Source: Nitrosomonas sp.
GTDB taxonomy: Bacteria > Pseudomonadota > Gammaproteobacteria > Burkholderiales > Nitrosomonadaceae
Direction: 5' to 3'
Length of the DNA: 64,000 nt
NCBI GenBank assembly: GCA_031316255.1
Contig: JALDQW010000001.1
Span: forward strand, 3,673,324 to 3,737,323
In this document: piece after piece, positions 33,601-41,620 of the stretch
Numbering within the stretch: position 1 is the stretch's first letter
How the letters are laid out: each line of letters begins with the position of its first letter
Translations under genes and position numbers: made by a program
Notes under the pieces: model-generated
Told to the model about the DNA's origin: nothing
The model's input: only the letters and a program-made list of their open reading frames with translations
Database searches by the model: none

Positions 33601-36033
33601 GCCTGTTACCGTCCGGTTTTCCGGTGCGACGCAGCTTTGACTATTATCGGCTACCAGGCACCACCAGGTGGAGTTTTGTGTATTGTTGTCGCTGCCGGTA
33701 ACATCAAGTGCAAGTCCCGCAGCCGGCGCACTGCCACCGTGACACGATATGCAATGCTGATCAAAAATAGGTTTGATATCCTTGGTGAATTCAATACGCA
33801 TGCCGTAACCCGGTATTGTACGCGTCTGAACAGCATTGCCCGATTTACCCGCCAGCAGCGGCACGGTGCCTTCGCCCAGGCGCGGAATGCTATACGCCGA
33901 TGTTGCCGCAAACGTTGTCTCAAATTGAGTGCGCGCCGGTCTTGAATGTACATGACAGCCATTGCAGGTTTTCTGCTCGCCGGGACGCAGGCTCTGCCAG
34001 GTCTGGTCGGTATTCAGTGTGCGTCCGTCACAGTCCACGCCCTGCATTAAGTACGGCATATTTGCAGGCATGCGCACCAGAAAACTGGTATCGGGATGAC
34101 CGCTTTGATCGATGATGCGGCTGCCATCTGTACTGCGGTTTAATACCGGAAATTCACCCAGAATTGAAACCCGCTCTCCAGTAATGTTGGCAATGTCTTT
34201 TACTGTATTCCTGCTCCGGTTCGGCATAACGCCGAGTATACGCACGCCGCACAGATCATCATCAGTATAATCAATGGTGTCGGTACCCTGGAGATTAAAT
34301 TGATGCTCTCCGGCAAAATGTATCCCGTCCCTGGGATCGGTTTCACGATCGGTAACCGACGCAGCGCCGAGCAGCCCAAAAGGTGTACCCGTTTCCAGGC
34401 TCGCATGGGTGGTGCGCACATCCGCCCGCTCAATGACTGCCGGTCGATCAACACCATGGATGACAAAGTACGGAACAACTGCCCGCCCCATAATCTCATG
34501 CCAGTCCGGCGAATCAACAATGAGCTCCAGATCGCTTGGATGCTGCGACGGGATCCGGGTAGCGCGGTAGAGACCCACATCGCACCCTGGCGTATCCAAA
34601 CCCAGCGATGTGATCAAATTCATGGCCACGCCGCTGCCATCACCATTTGTTAACGGCGGCGCAACCATACCGAATTCGGCAAAAATTTCATTCTTGGCAA
34701 CTATACTGCACGTACCTTTTCCCCATGCCATCATCAGGCCATTATTCGGTAATGCAGCCGGGTGACCCAATTTACCGGCAAATGGCAGTGGATCGGTATA
34801 ATTCGGATGATTAACGATTTGACCGCCAAGGCTACCCATCGTAAAAGACAATTTATCGAAATTGTGCGCCCAGAAAGCAAAGTTAATTGCATCGCGCGGC
34901 ACAAAGATATCGCCAGGCGTTGTGGCTTCGTGCGGACCAATGCCTTCCTGGCCTTTCGGCTCAGGCATCACACCAACAAGCGATCCCAGTCCGTTATTAT
35001 TGCCACGATAATAATCAGCAAACCAGATGCGGTCATCGCTCGTCTGCGTAATAAAATGCGATGCCTTATGGTTTACGCCAAAATAACTTGGATCAATATT
35101 ACCGCTATGCTGTCCGTAAATCGGAAAATTACCTGCGCCATCCGGATCCTGGGCGTAAATATGAAACAAATTGTCAATTGTTGTAAAACCGCCCGCTTTT
35201 CCGTTTCCATGACGAAATGGTTGTCCACCGAAAATTTGCCAGCTTGTATAGGCCAAACGCCCATCCTTTAGCATGAATGGATGCTGTTCCTGTGATAGCG
35301 AATGATGGCTCGCCAAATCGGGATTTTTACCGTCCACGTCAACGGTCCAGATCCGGGTACCCATTCTTGATGCAGTAGATCCCCAGACCACTGTCGTTGT
35401 ATGTTCGTCTCTGGTTGATGTGAATGCAATACGCTCGTTACTGATAAATGCAGGCCCGGAGTCATAGATACCTGCTTGATAAGGCATTTCAACGAGCGCT
35501 CCGGTTGAAATATTATAAAAGTGCAGATGAGCACCCTCTGTTGCCAGTCTTTTGTTGGGTAGTACTATTCTACCGAGATAAACGGGATCAGCTTCCGGGT
35601 GTAGAACCTGTGAATGAATATTCTCCTGATAATTAAACAGGTTGCCGCGGAAAACTGTAAATGCTATCGTTTTACCATCGAAAGAAACCGCAGGATCAAG
35701 TGCCGCACAAGATTTCGTTTGTGTGGTTTCTGCCGAGCAATTATAAATAATTGTCTCGTTACCCTTTCCATCGCGGTAAACAAGATTGCATGGCGCATTA
35801 AAAGTGGATAAAAAATTGGTCACATCAGGCAACACATCATAAACATCCAGGCCCTTCATACGCCTTGTGACTGTCTGTAATTGACCATTTATGGTGACAT
35901 CGGCAGTAAGATCAAACTCCGTAGTTGTACGTTTACATTGAGAGTAAACAATAGCTTCCTGAGCATAAGCAACCGGAAAGTTAAATAAACCGAGTAAAAA
36001 GATAACAAAAAATTGTTTTATTCTAATTGACAT
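30628..36033 (-). CDS. HzsA-like secreted multihaem protein with eight Ig-like domains
   Basis: 1801 aa from ATG 36033 (AAGG nine bases upstream), starting with a Sec signal peptide (MSIRIKQFFVIFLLGLFNF, ending AYAQ). Residues about 30-450 resemble a TolB/PD40 beta-propeller (DPAVSFDGKTIAF, ERIAFTSTRDEHTT). The middle domain matches the protein at the window start. Haem motifs are CNGCH (690-694) and CISCH (761-765). From about 1060 on there are eight Ig-like (Big-type) domains of about 90-100 residues, alternating two types. This is the hydrazine-synthase-alpha-like family layout plus an adhesive tail. The likely location is periplasmic or cell surface; the substrate is unknown. Confidence 0.75.
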   Translation of the reverse strand: MSIRIKQFFVIFLLGLFNFPVAYAQEAIVYSQCKRTTTEFDLTADVTINGQLQTVTRRMKGLDVYDVLPDVTNFLSTFNAPCNLVYRDGKGNETIIYNCSAETTQTKSCAALDPAVSFDGKTIAFTVFRGNLFNYQENIHSQVLHPEADPVYLGRIVLPNKRLATEGAHLHFYNISTGALVEMPYQAGIYDSGPAFISNERIAFTSTRDEHTTTVVWGSTASRMGTRIWTVDVDGKNPDLASHHSLSQEQHPFMLKDGRLAYTSWQIFGGQPFRHGNGKAGGFTTIDNLFHIYAQDPDGAGNFPIYGQHSGNIDPSYFGVNHKASHFITQTSDDRIWFADYYRGNNNGLGSLVGVMPEPKGQEGIGPHEATTPGDIFVPRDAINFAFWAHNFDKLSFTMGSLGGQIVNHPNYTDPLPFAGKLGHPAALPNNGLMMAWGKGTCSIVAKNEIFAEFGMVAPPLTNGDGSGVAMNLITSLGLDTPGCDVGLYRATRIPSQHPSDLELIVDSPDWHEIMGRAVVPYFVIHGVDRPAVIERADVRTTHASLETGTPFGLLGAASVTDRETDPRDGIHFAGEHQFNLQGTDTIDYTDDDLCGVRILGVMPNRSRNTVKDIANITGERVSILGEFPVLNRSTDGSRIIDQSGHPDTSFLVRMPANMPYLMQGVDCDGRTLNTDQTWQSLRPGEQKTCNGCHVHSRPARTQFETTFAATSAYSIPRLGEGTVPLLAGKSGNAVQTRTIPGYGMRIEFTKDIKPIFDQHCISCHGGSAPAAGLALDVTGSDNNTQNSTWWCLVADNSQSCVAPENRTVTGEGTTGTSFKRPQMTRYIRAFNSRGSLLYWKAANHRTDNRSDAQYADDIDFGGTPHPTTISAQELGLLSRWIDIGVPGGTQELKDTQKPTLHLASADGNGGVSRLHVGTVDLGSGINPNSLMVCILGTDGSCNNLAGAAEKHGVTVVDLGGALSDPDVEIYARVSDLAGNTTEVYRSVSWFLNNTSGVPGTGDTKAPNISITNPTGGEVSGVIPVAVSYSDNVGVVSVEYYVNGALHGKSTQEPFAYTLDTTSLADGQNTLSAIAFDAAGNQGSSGVTFTVNNGTSGGGGGTSEGVVISIVSPTSGVVSGTIPVELNYSDTAGIVSVDLYINDQRYGTDTQAPFMFNLDTATVADGDYVLTAHAFDAKGQQYISGNVAISVRNNSSSSDTQSPRIGITSPISGEVVSGIKPVTFNVFDDVGAVRVEFYANDVFVGASEKAPFTINWDTTQTANGPGYIQAYAFDRAGNKGVSFKFILTIDNNNPTPALDTKTPVISIVSPVAGTVSGTIPVDFSYSDNVGVVSVDLYANGQLVGKNTQAPFTFTLDTNAMTNGDYRLTAHAFDKAGNKGVSNAVAITVSNNSESNNSASNTTDTQNPRIGITSPVSGEVVSGIKPVTFNVFDDVGAVRVEFYANDVFVGASEKAPFTINWDTTQTANGPGYIQAYAFDRAGNKGVSFRFILTVDNNNTVTALDTKTPVISIVSPVAGTVSGTIPVDFSYSDNVGVVSVDLYANGQLVGKNTQAPFTFTLDTNAMTNGDYRLTAHAFDKAGNKGVSNAVAITVSNNSESNNSASNTTDTQNPRIGITSPVSGEVVSGIKPVTFNVFDDVGAVRVEFYANDVFVGASEKAPFTINWDTTQTANGPGYIQAYAFDRAGNKGASFRFILTVDNNNSTNSSTDTQNPRIGITSPVSGEIVSGVKPVTFNVFDDVGADRVELYANDVFVGASEKAPFTINWDTTQMTDGPGYIQAYAFDQAGNKGVSFRFIITVDNN
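30730..32450. repeat. 612-bp tandem repeat inside the Ig-domain region
   Basis: Identical blocks recur with a period of 612 bp, for example from 31030, 31642 and 32254, and a partial further copy lies toward 30730. One period encodes one A-type plus one B-type Ig domain (204 residues). Copies are almost identical at DNA level, in contrast to the diverged first two Ig domains, so the array expanded recently or is homogenised. Boundaries are approximate. Confidence 0.8.
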
Positions 36034-36840
36034 TACAAAAACCTTATTTATTCTAATTATAGAAATAATAATTATTTCCACCTGCAATCAGTTTTATTTA
36101 CAACCTATTTCTGATTAATTTTTTTGATAGATTTAAACGTTTGTTTCGGAGTATAGAAATATCAATGACAATTAATAGATCAATTGACTTTCCAACTAAA
36201 TTGCCAAACTATCTCAAGTGCTCGCGTATGAAAAATTGGGAATGCTGATAAAAATATTTGAACCGTACGTGGGCCATGTGCATATTTATAAATTTCAACT
36301 TGATCTCGAAAACATATTAATCAATGCAACCATCAAGATGTCTAAAAGGAAGTGAGATTTTAATAGTAAAGAACCAACATAGATTTTTGTTCAAATTTTA
36401 ATTGCCAGAATTTATAGCATAAGGCTATACGATTTAAGAGCGTGTAAAGTATACAGATAAAAACAGATATCGTGTGATTAATTTACACATATTTTTAATT
36501 AAATTATGCCAATAAGCAATTCTTTTGTTAACACTATGAAAATACTTAAAACATTGATAACAATTCAATACAGATCTTAGATTTTGTGAATTGAACAAAA
36601 ACTCTTCTTAGAATCAAATAAATTAAGCTGATAAAAAATTTTGCCACTTGTGGCTATCAAAAAATAACTATTTACGGCATGAAAAAAGCGCCAATTCTAA
36701 CACTTCTGATCGATCTGAACAGCGAAAATAAAGAGTTAGTTGATTAATATCAAATGGTTGGATAATCCAGTGATCGATATTAATACATATTTTTCGGAAT
36801 ACGCTGAATTTGATCACTGCGAATTTATTCGGGTAGCTTC
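36034..36840. other. AT-rich region without genes
   Basis: About 800 bp upstream of the HzsA-like gene contain no credible reading frame on either strand. The DNA is clearly richer in A and T than its neighbours and contains several TAAAAT/TATAAT-like stretches, so it could hold the promoter of the HzsA-like gene. No repeat or RNA was recognised. Confidence 0.5.
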
Positions 36841-36903
36841 AGATTGAAGTTGAAATTCGTGGACAGTCTGCGACATTCGGTTTGAATTCGTTAAGGTTAT
36901 TTT

Positions 36904-36977
36904 TGGAGGCGGGGGTCGGAATCGAACCGGCGTAGACGGCTTTGCAGGCCGCTGCATAACCACTCTGCCACCCCGCC
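36904..36977 (-). tRNA. tRNA-Cys (GCA)
   Basis: A cloverleaf can be written on the minus strand: acceptor GGCGGGG pairs with CCCCGCC, D arm GGCAGAGTGG, anticodon loop CTGCAAA with GCA, T arm GGTTCGATTCC. The 3' CCA is encoded. It lies 82 bp downstream of tRNA-Gly on the same strand. Confidence 0.95.
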
Positions 36978-37059
36978 TTTAAAATATGCGTACGGCAATA
37001 TCTACTTCTCGCCTGCATGCAAAATGTAGGAATTGAAGGAAGATACATTAATTACAAAA

Positions 37060-37134
37060 TGGAGCGGGAAACGAGGCTCGAACTCGCGACCCCAACCTTG
37101 GCAAGGTTGTGCTCTACCACTGAGCTATTCCCGC
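37060..37134 (-). tRNA. tRNA-Gly (GCC)
   Basis: Minus-strand cloverleaf: acceptor GCGGGAA/TTCCCGC, D arm AGCTCAGTGGTAGAGC, anticodon loop TTGCCAA with GCC, T loop GTTCGAG, encoded CCA. It is transcribed first of the Gly-Cys pair from the promoter at 37196-37223. Confidence 0.95.
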
Positions 37135-37195
37135 GTTAAGTACTATCAGAAGTTTTCTTTTTGACAAAAGCTAACGCCCAAGAGACAAGGCGAAG

Positions 37196-37223
37196 ATTAT
37201 AGAGATCCTGTGTTTTTTGTCAA
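37196..37223 (-). promoter_or_regulatory. Consensus sigma-70 promoter of the tRNA-Gly/Cys unit
   Basis: On the minus strand TTGACA and TATAAT are separated by 16 bp, both perfect hexamers. The -10 box is about 60 bp upstream of tRNA-Gly. Such strength is expected for stable RNA genes. Confidence 0.8.
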
Positions 37224-37247
37224 GACACATGTGTAAAGAACATCCGA

Positions 37248-37517
37248 TCAGGATTCCGCGTGCAGTCCGACGACTTCAACTTCATCAATACTATGTATGG
37301 TAGCACCCATAGAATTAATCGTCTCCAAAACAACATCAAATTGAATATGATCACCCTCTATAACAAGAACTGTTGTTTCGGTCTGCTCATCCACTTCGAC
37401 GACTGAATATTTAATATGACAATCAAGACAATGTTCGGCCAGGACGCTGGCAAATTCTAGCCCATTGGGCTGATGCGGCTTGAGCACGTCAAGCACCATA
37501 CGTTTTACTTTTACCAT
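37248..37517 (-). CDS. DUF211 family protein
   Basis: 89 aa. The opening MVKVKRMVLDVLKPH and the ending GATIHSIDEVEVV, with VVEVDEQTETTVLVIEGDHI between, are the DUF211 signature. The family has a ferredoxin-like fold and unknown function, and is often seen in archaea and some bacteria. A HCLDCH string is present, but there is no export signal and a haem role is unlikely. It lies downstream of the pepP cluster on the same strand, 24 bp from the next gene. Confidence 0.85.
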   Translation of the reverse strand: MVKVKRMVLDVLKPHQPNGLEFASVLAEHCLDCHIKYSVVEVDEQTETTVLVIEGDHIQFDVVLETINSMGATIHSIDEVEVVGLHAES

Positions 37518-37541
37518 AGCAACTTCAGGATGGAAAGTGTG

Positions 37542-37949
37542 TTAGCTTTTCCTGTTTTTATCGGCGTTATTCGGTTGCTTGCTTTCCCGGATCACAGTCG
37601 TTTCCTCGATAATTTCGGCATCCTCGACAATAACAGAATCCGCAGAATTGACAGCCTGCCCAGATTGTCCTGACTGCTCTGTTTCCGACTGCGGCATGTT
37701 ACGATGAAACTTTTTACGCAACCACCAGATTCTCACACCGAAAACAACAGCAATAATTGAAAACAATGCAACAAAAATAGTAAAAAAGAACACCCCCAAT
37801 ACGGCCATCAAGGCCAATACCGGAATCATAATCGCTATGGCAACCCAACGATTTATCGGCGATACTGGCACACGATCCTGTGAATTGCCATCATCTTGAC
37901 CGTAACTCGATATTCTTCTGATAATAATTCTGCGTTGTTCATCGTTCAT
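37542..37949 (-). CDS. Membrane protein with two hydrophobic segments
   Basis: 135 aa. A cytoplasmic, Arg-rich N-terminus (RRIIIRRISSYGQDDGN) is followed by a long hydrophobic stretch that could form two membrane helices (WVAIAIMIPVLALMAVLGVF and IFVALFSIIAVVFGVRIWW). The acidic C-terminal tail is low in complexity. No family is named. It overlaps the pepP stop by four bases (ATGA), so the two are co-translated. Confidence 0.6.
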   Translation of the reverse strand: MNDEQRRIIIRRISSYGQDDGNSQDRVPVSPINRWVAIAIMIPVLALMAVLGVFFFTIFVALFSIIAVVFGVRIWWLRKKFHRNMPQSETEQSGQSGQAVNSADSVIVEDAEIIEETTVIRESKQPNNADKNRKS

Positions 37950-39253
37950 TGCATTAACTCCTCTATCTCTTTCACCGTTTTGGGTGCTGCAATAGTTAAT
38001 AGTTCACTGCCATCAGGCTTAACCAAAACGTCGTCCTCTATACGCACGCCGATATCCCAGAAATGTTTGGGTACATTCTCTGCCGGGCGGATATAACAAC
38101 CCGGCTCAACGGTTAATGTCATTCCAGGACGCAATTCGCGCCATTGACCCTGCTGCTTATACTCACCGGCATCATGAACGTCCATTCCCAGCCAATGACC
38201 AGTTCGGTGCATATAAAAGCGTTTGTAATCTTCCGATTCGAGTACACTGTCCACACTGCCCTGACATAAGCCAAAATCAATAAAACCTTGTGCCAGCACC
38301 TGCAACGCAGCCTGATGCGGATCATTCCAGGTATTGCCTGGCCTGACTTTGTCTATGGCTGCCTGCTGTGCTGACAAAACCAGTTGATAGACATCCTTTT
38401 GCACCGGAGAAAACCGGCCATTGACCGGAAATGTCCGCGTAATATCGGATGCGTAGCCATCCAACTCGCACCCGGCATCAATTAACAACAAATCCCCTGA
38501 CTTTAATTGTGCATTATTTTCAATATAATGCAAAACACAGGCATTCCCGCCGCCAGCCACAATGGACGAATAGGCTGGCGTCCGCGCACCCAATCGATGA
38601 AAGGTATACAACAACTCGGCTTCAACTTCGTATTCATATTTTTCCGGTTGTGTCGCCTGCATGGCGCGTCGGTGAGCCTGCACGGAAATATCCGCAGCAC
38701 GACGCATGATCTGCAATTCCGATTCATCCTTGATCAGACGCATTTCATCAAGCAATGTCCGGTAATCGCGTATTTCAGTCGGTGCCGTCACGCCGCTGCG
38801 GCTTTGTCCGCGCACCTGGTTAATCCAGCCCGCTATACGCCCGTCCCAGGCCGGATCATGCCCCGGTGCTGAATAAACAGCGCTCTTGTCAGCCAATAAT
38901 TTGGGCAACATTTCGTCAAGTTTTGTGATCGAATATGCCTCATCAAACCCGAATGTTTCTCTGGCAAAATCAGGACCATAGCGAAAACCATCCCAGATTT
39001 CGCGTTCAATATCCTTGTCGCGGCAAAACAAAATATGGCTAACCGCATCCTTTTCCGATTCTGCTACAACAACCAGTACCGCTTCCGGTTCGTTAAAACC
39101 GGTTAAATAATAAAAATAGCTGTCAAATCGATACGGATAATGCGCATCCCGGTTGCGCAACCGTTCCGGCGCAGTCGGTACAATCGCCACACTATTTTGC
39201 ATTTGTGCAGCCATCACTTTGCGTCGCGCCACATAATGTTTAATGTCTGTCAT
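37946..39253 (-). CDS. pepP: Xaa-Pro aminopeptidase P
   Basis: 435 aa, the normal length. It is an M24 metallopeptidase that removes the N-terminal residue before proline. The N-terminal creatinase-like domain (residues 1-170) includes FYYLTGFNEPEAVL. The pita-bread catalytic domain shows all five metal ligands: LLIDAGCELDGY, ASDITRTFP, MHRTGHWLGMDVHD, TVEPGCY and GVRIEDDVL. It is cytoplasmic. It lies in one direction with amgK and murU (35 bp gap to murU), probably one operon. Confidence 0.95.
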   Translation of the reverse strand: MTDIKHYVARRKVMAAQMQNSVAIVPTAPERLRNRDAHYPYRFDSYFYYLTGFNEPEAVLVVVAESEKDAVSHILFCRDKDIEREIWDGFRYGPDFARETFGFDEAYSITKLDEMLPKLLADKSAVYSAPGHDPAWDGRIAGWINQVRGQSRSGVTAPTEIRDYRTLLDEMRLIKDESELQIMRRAADISVQAHRRAMQATQPEKYEYEVEAELLYTFHRLGARTPAYSSIVAGGGNACVLHYIENNAQLKSGDLLLIDAGCELDGYASDITRTFPVNGRFSPVQKDVYQLVLSAQQAAIDKVRPGNTWNDPHQAALQVLAQGFIDFGLCQGSVDSVLESEDYKRFYMHRTGHWLGMDVHDAGEYKQQGQWRELRPGMTLTVEPGCYIRPAENVPKHFWDIGVRIEDDVLVKPDGSELLTIAAPKTVKEIEELMQ

Positions 39254-39287
39254 GAATTCTTGTCCAACCTCTAAAAACTTTAGACCA

Positions 39288-39986
39288 TTATCCGTATTGA
39301 TTGCTCAGTTGTCTATGCAGCTGATTTAACCTTTCGGGTGTGCCAATATCCATCCAGGCGCCGGCATAGTATGCTCCGGTAACTTTTTTGTGATTAATTG
39401 CCGTACGCAATATCGGCGCAAGTTTCGCCGGCAGACCGGGCTCCACATCCTTAAACAGTAACGGGTGATAAATGCCAATACCGCTGAATGTCAGGTGATT
39501 GTCACCGGTCATTTCGACCTGATTGTGTATTAATGCAAAATCGCCCGCAGCATGATGCGGCGGATTATCCACCAGAATCAGGTGCGCAAGCGGAGCGGAA
39601 TCAACCTGGTGCATGACTTTCAAAACCGGCAGCAGTATCGCGTAGTCAAATTCGCAATAAATATCGGCATTGACCACCAGAAACGGCCTGCTGCATGCGT
39701 CATCAGTTAAAAATGGCAGCGCATTGGCAACCCCCCCCGCTGTTTCCAGCACCACTTTCTCGGGTGAATACGTGATACGGACACCATAACGCTCGCCGCA
39801 GCCCAAAGCGGCTTCAATCATTTCTCCTAGATAAGCGTGATTGATCACAATATCCTTGAAACCCGCCCGCGCAAGGCTTTTGATTTGATATTCAATCAAC
39901 GCATGATTGCCCGCCTTTAGCAGTGGCTTCGGCGTATTATCGGTCAATGGGCGCATGCGCTCACCACGACCGGCAGCCAGAATCAT
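39288..39986 (-). CDS. murU: N-acetylmuramate alpha-1-phosphate uridylyltransferase
   Basis: 232 aa from the ATG at 39986, which starts the protein at MILAAGRGERMRPLT. Upstream in-frame starts would overlap amgK. The nucleotidyltransferase motif LAAGRGERMRPLT with the Lys of TPKPLL and VVNADIYCEFD (metal Asp) is intact. MurU makes UDP-MurNAc from MurNAc-1-phosphate in the cell-wall recycling bypass that avoids MurA, the fosfomycin target. The kinase for the previous step, amgK, is directly upstream, which settles the call over general sugar-nucleotide transferases. Confidence 0.88.
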   Translation of the reverse strand: MILAAGRGERMRPLTDNTPKPLLKAGNHALIEYQIKSLARAGFKDIVINHAYLGEMIEAALGCGERYGVRITYSPEKVVLETAGGVANALPFLTDDACSRPFLVVNADIYCEFDYAILLPVLKVMHQVDSAPLAHLILVDNPPHHAAGDFALIHNQVEMTGDNHLTFSGIGIYHPLLFKDVEPGLPAKLAPILRTAINHKKVTGAYYAGAWMDIGTPERLNQLHRQLSNQYG

Positions 39987-40005
39987 CGCTTTGTAACCTG
40001 CTGTT

Positions 40006-41007
40006 TCAGAAGGTATAGCCAACTTTTGATTCCGATGCGTTATTGCCCAGTTCATCGAGCAAATCGAGCAGGGGACGTAATTCATGATAACGTTTGCACG
40101 CTTTGCGCAGATAATTCATGACCAGCGGCATATCATCCAGATAGGCGTTCTTGCCATCCCGATAGCACAAGCGCGCAAAAATGCCGAGCACCTTGACATG
40201 ACGCTGCACACCCATCCACTCGAAATCACGGTAAAAATCACCAAAATCAGACGCCACAGGCAATCCAGCGCGGCGCGCTTTTTCCCAGTAACGGATAGCC
40301 CAGTCGAGAATGCATTCTTCATCCCAGGCAATATACGCATCTTTTAACAACGATACCAGATCGTAGGTAACTGGGCCCACTACGGCATCCTGGAAATCGA
40401 GAACACCGGGATTCGGCGTTGTCACCATCAGGTTACGCGAATGATAATCCCGATGCACGAAAACACGCGGTTGAGATAAATTGTTTTGAACAATTCGTGT
40501 AAACACCTGCTCGAGAACTGTTTTTTGTACGGCGCTCAGGTCAAGTTGCAAATGCCTGGCGATATACCAGTCAGGAAAAAGACTCAGCTCAAAACGCAAA
40601 AGCGCTTCATCATACTGCGGCAAATCATCGAGGTGTCGTGTCAACTGCATTTTGATCAACGCATCCGTCGCCTCAGAATACAGATGATTTGCTTCTTTGG
40701 GTTGATCTGTCAATGCCTGCAGATAGGTTAAATCACCCAGATCGGACAACAACAAAAATCCCTGTTCCAGATCCTTTGCCCGTATTGTCGGAACATTTAC
40801 AGCCTGCTCGAGTAATTGCGCCACATGCACGAACGGGGCGCAATCTTCCTGCGGTGGCGGCGCGTCCATGGCGATAAATGTATCATTATCTGAAATGACG
40901 CGAAAATAACGCCGGAAACTGGCATCCGCAGATGCCGGTTGCAATGTAAACAACATTTCAGGATATTGCTGTTGTATCCAGTTTTCAAGGTGTTGCAAAC
41001 GATTCAT
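40006..41007 (-). CDS. amgK: N-acetylmuramate/N-acetylglucosamine anomeric kinase
   Basis: 333 aa. An aminoglycoside-phosphotransferase-like kinase with the catalytic loop VFVHRDYHSRNLMV (HxD...N) and the metal-binding VLDFQDAVVGP. The opening LENWIQQQYPEMLFTLQPAS and the loop DASFRRYFR are usual for AmgK. It phosphorylates the anomeric carbon of MurNAc or GlcNAc in the cytoplasm and feeds MurU, encoded next. The gene stops 20 bp before murU starts. Confidence 0.9.
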   Translation of the reverse strand: MNRLQHLENWIQQQYPEMLFTLQPASADASFRRYFRVISDNDTFIAMDAPPPQEDCAPFVHVAQLLEQAVNVPTIRAKDLEQGFLLLSDLGDLTYLQALTDQPKEANHLYSEATDALIKMQLTRHLDDLPQYDEALLRFELSLFPDWYIARHLQLDLSAVQKTVLEQVFTRIVQNNLSQPRVFVHRDYHSRNLMVTTPNPGVLDFQDAVVGPVTYDLVSLLKDAYIAWDEECILDWAIRYWEKARRAGLPVASDFGDFYRDFEWMGVQRHVKVLGIFARLCYRDGKNAYLDDMPLVMNYLRKACKRYHELRPLLDLLDELGNNASESKVGYTF

Positions 41008-41245
41008 GCTGATTATTAAAATGTTTAAAAATTTCTGAGGATGACCCTGCCGTCAAATCCTGTTACGATCAAACCGTTGATATTTTAATATTCAGAAGTG
41101 GAACAGCAGTCCATAACAGTAGATAATAGCAGTACTTGACTGAAAAACACCCGTCATCGAAATCGTAATGACGGTAATGGGATTTTATCACGTCGTATTC
41201 ATTCCCAACCTACCAGAAGTCACAATTTATATCATGGAGAAAAAT

Positions 41246-41542
41246 ATGCTGAATAAAAATGTCATTGAGGAAATCAATTCCAAAGTCAGTGAGATACTGC
41301 AAAACAGTCCTGCAAAGGATGTTGAGAAAAATATGCGCGCTGTGCTATCTAGCGTTTTCTCCCGTCTGGATTTGGTCACACGCGATGAGTTTGACATCCA
41401 GCAGGAAGTGCTGCAACGAACCCGCGAAAAACTGACTCAACTGGAAAGCAAAGTACAGGAACTGGAACAACAACTCGGCTTGTCCAAGCCAGAAACTAAG
41501 CCAGCTTCAGATACCGGAACGGCACAAACCAGTTCAACATAA
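41246..41542 (+). CDS. ubiK: Ubiquinone biosynthesis accessory factor UbiK
   Basis: 98 aa from ATG 41246, six bases after GGAG; a longer start at 41168 has no ribosome-binding site. The BMFP/YqiC pattern is present: short N-terminal helix, EKNMRAVLSSVFSRLDLVTRDEF and a C-terminal coiled coil (LTQLESKVQELEQQL). UbiK binds UbiJ in the soluble Ubi complex needed for aerobic ubiquinone synthesis. It is a single gene, diverging from amgK across a 240-bp region. Confidence 0.88.
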   Translation: MLNKNVIEEINSKVSEILQNSPAKDVEKNMRAVLSSVFSRLDLVTRDEFDIQQEVLQRTREKLTQLESKVQELEQQLGLSKPETKPASDTGTAQTSST

Positions 41543-41620
41543 CAGCATGGATGCAGATATCAGGCCTTCCATCGCTGCATTAATGAACCCGCGCACAAGA
41601 AATGCGCCCATGCTTCCCAA

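Noticed and set aside
34762..35271. Plus-strand frame of 169 codons inside the second HzsA-like gene
   Set aside because: Antisense shadow with odd composition; the minus frame is clearly the protein.
36735..36760. A 21-bp stretch (GATTAATATCAAATGSTTGGA) also found near 55027
   Set aside because: One mismatch, AT-rich, only two copies and no shared context; may be chance or an old duplication.
37248..37517. CLDCH haem motif in the DUF211 protein
   Set aside because: No export signal and a cytoplasmic family; the motif is a chance match.
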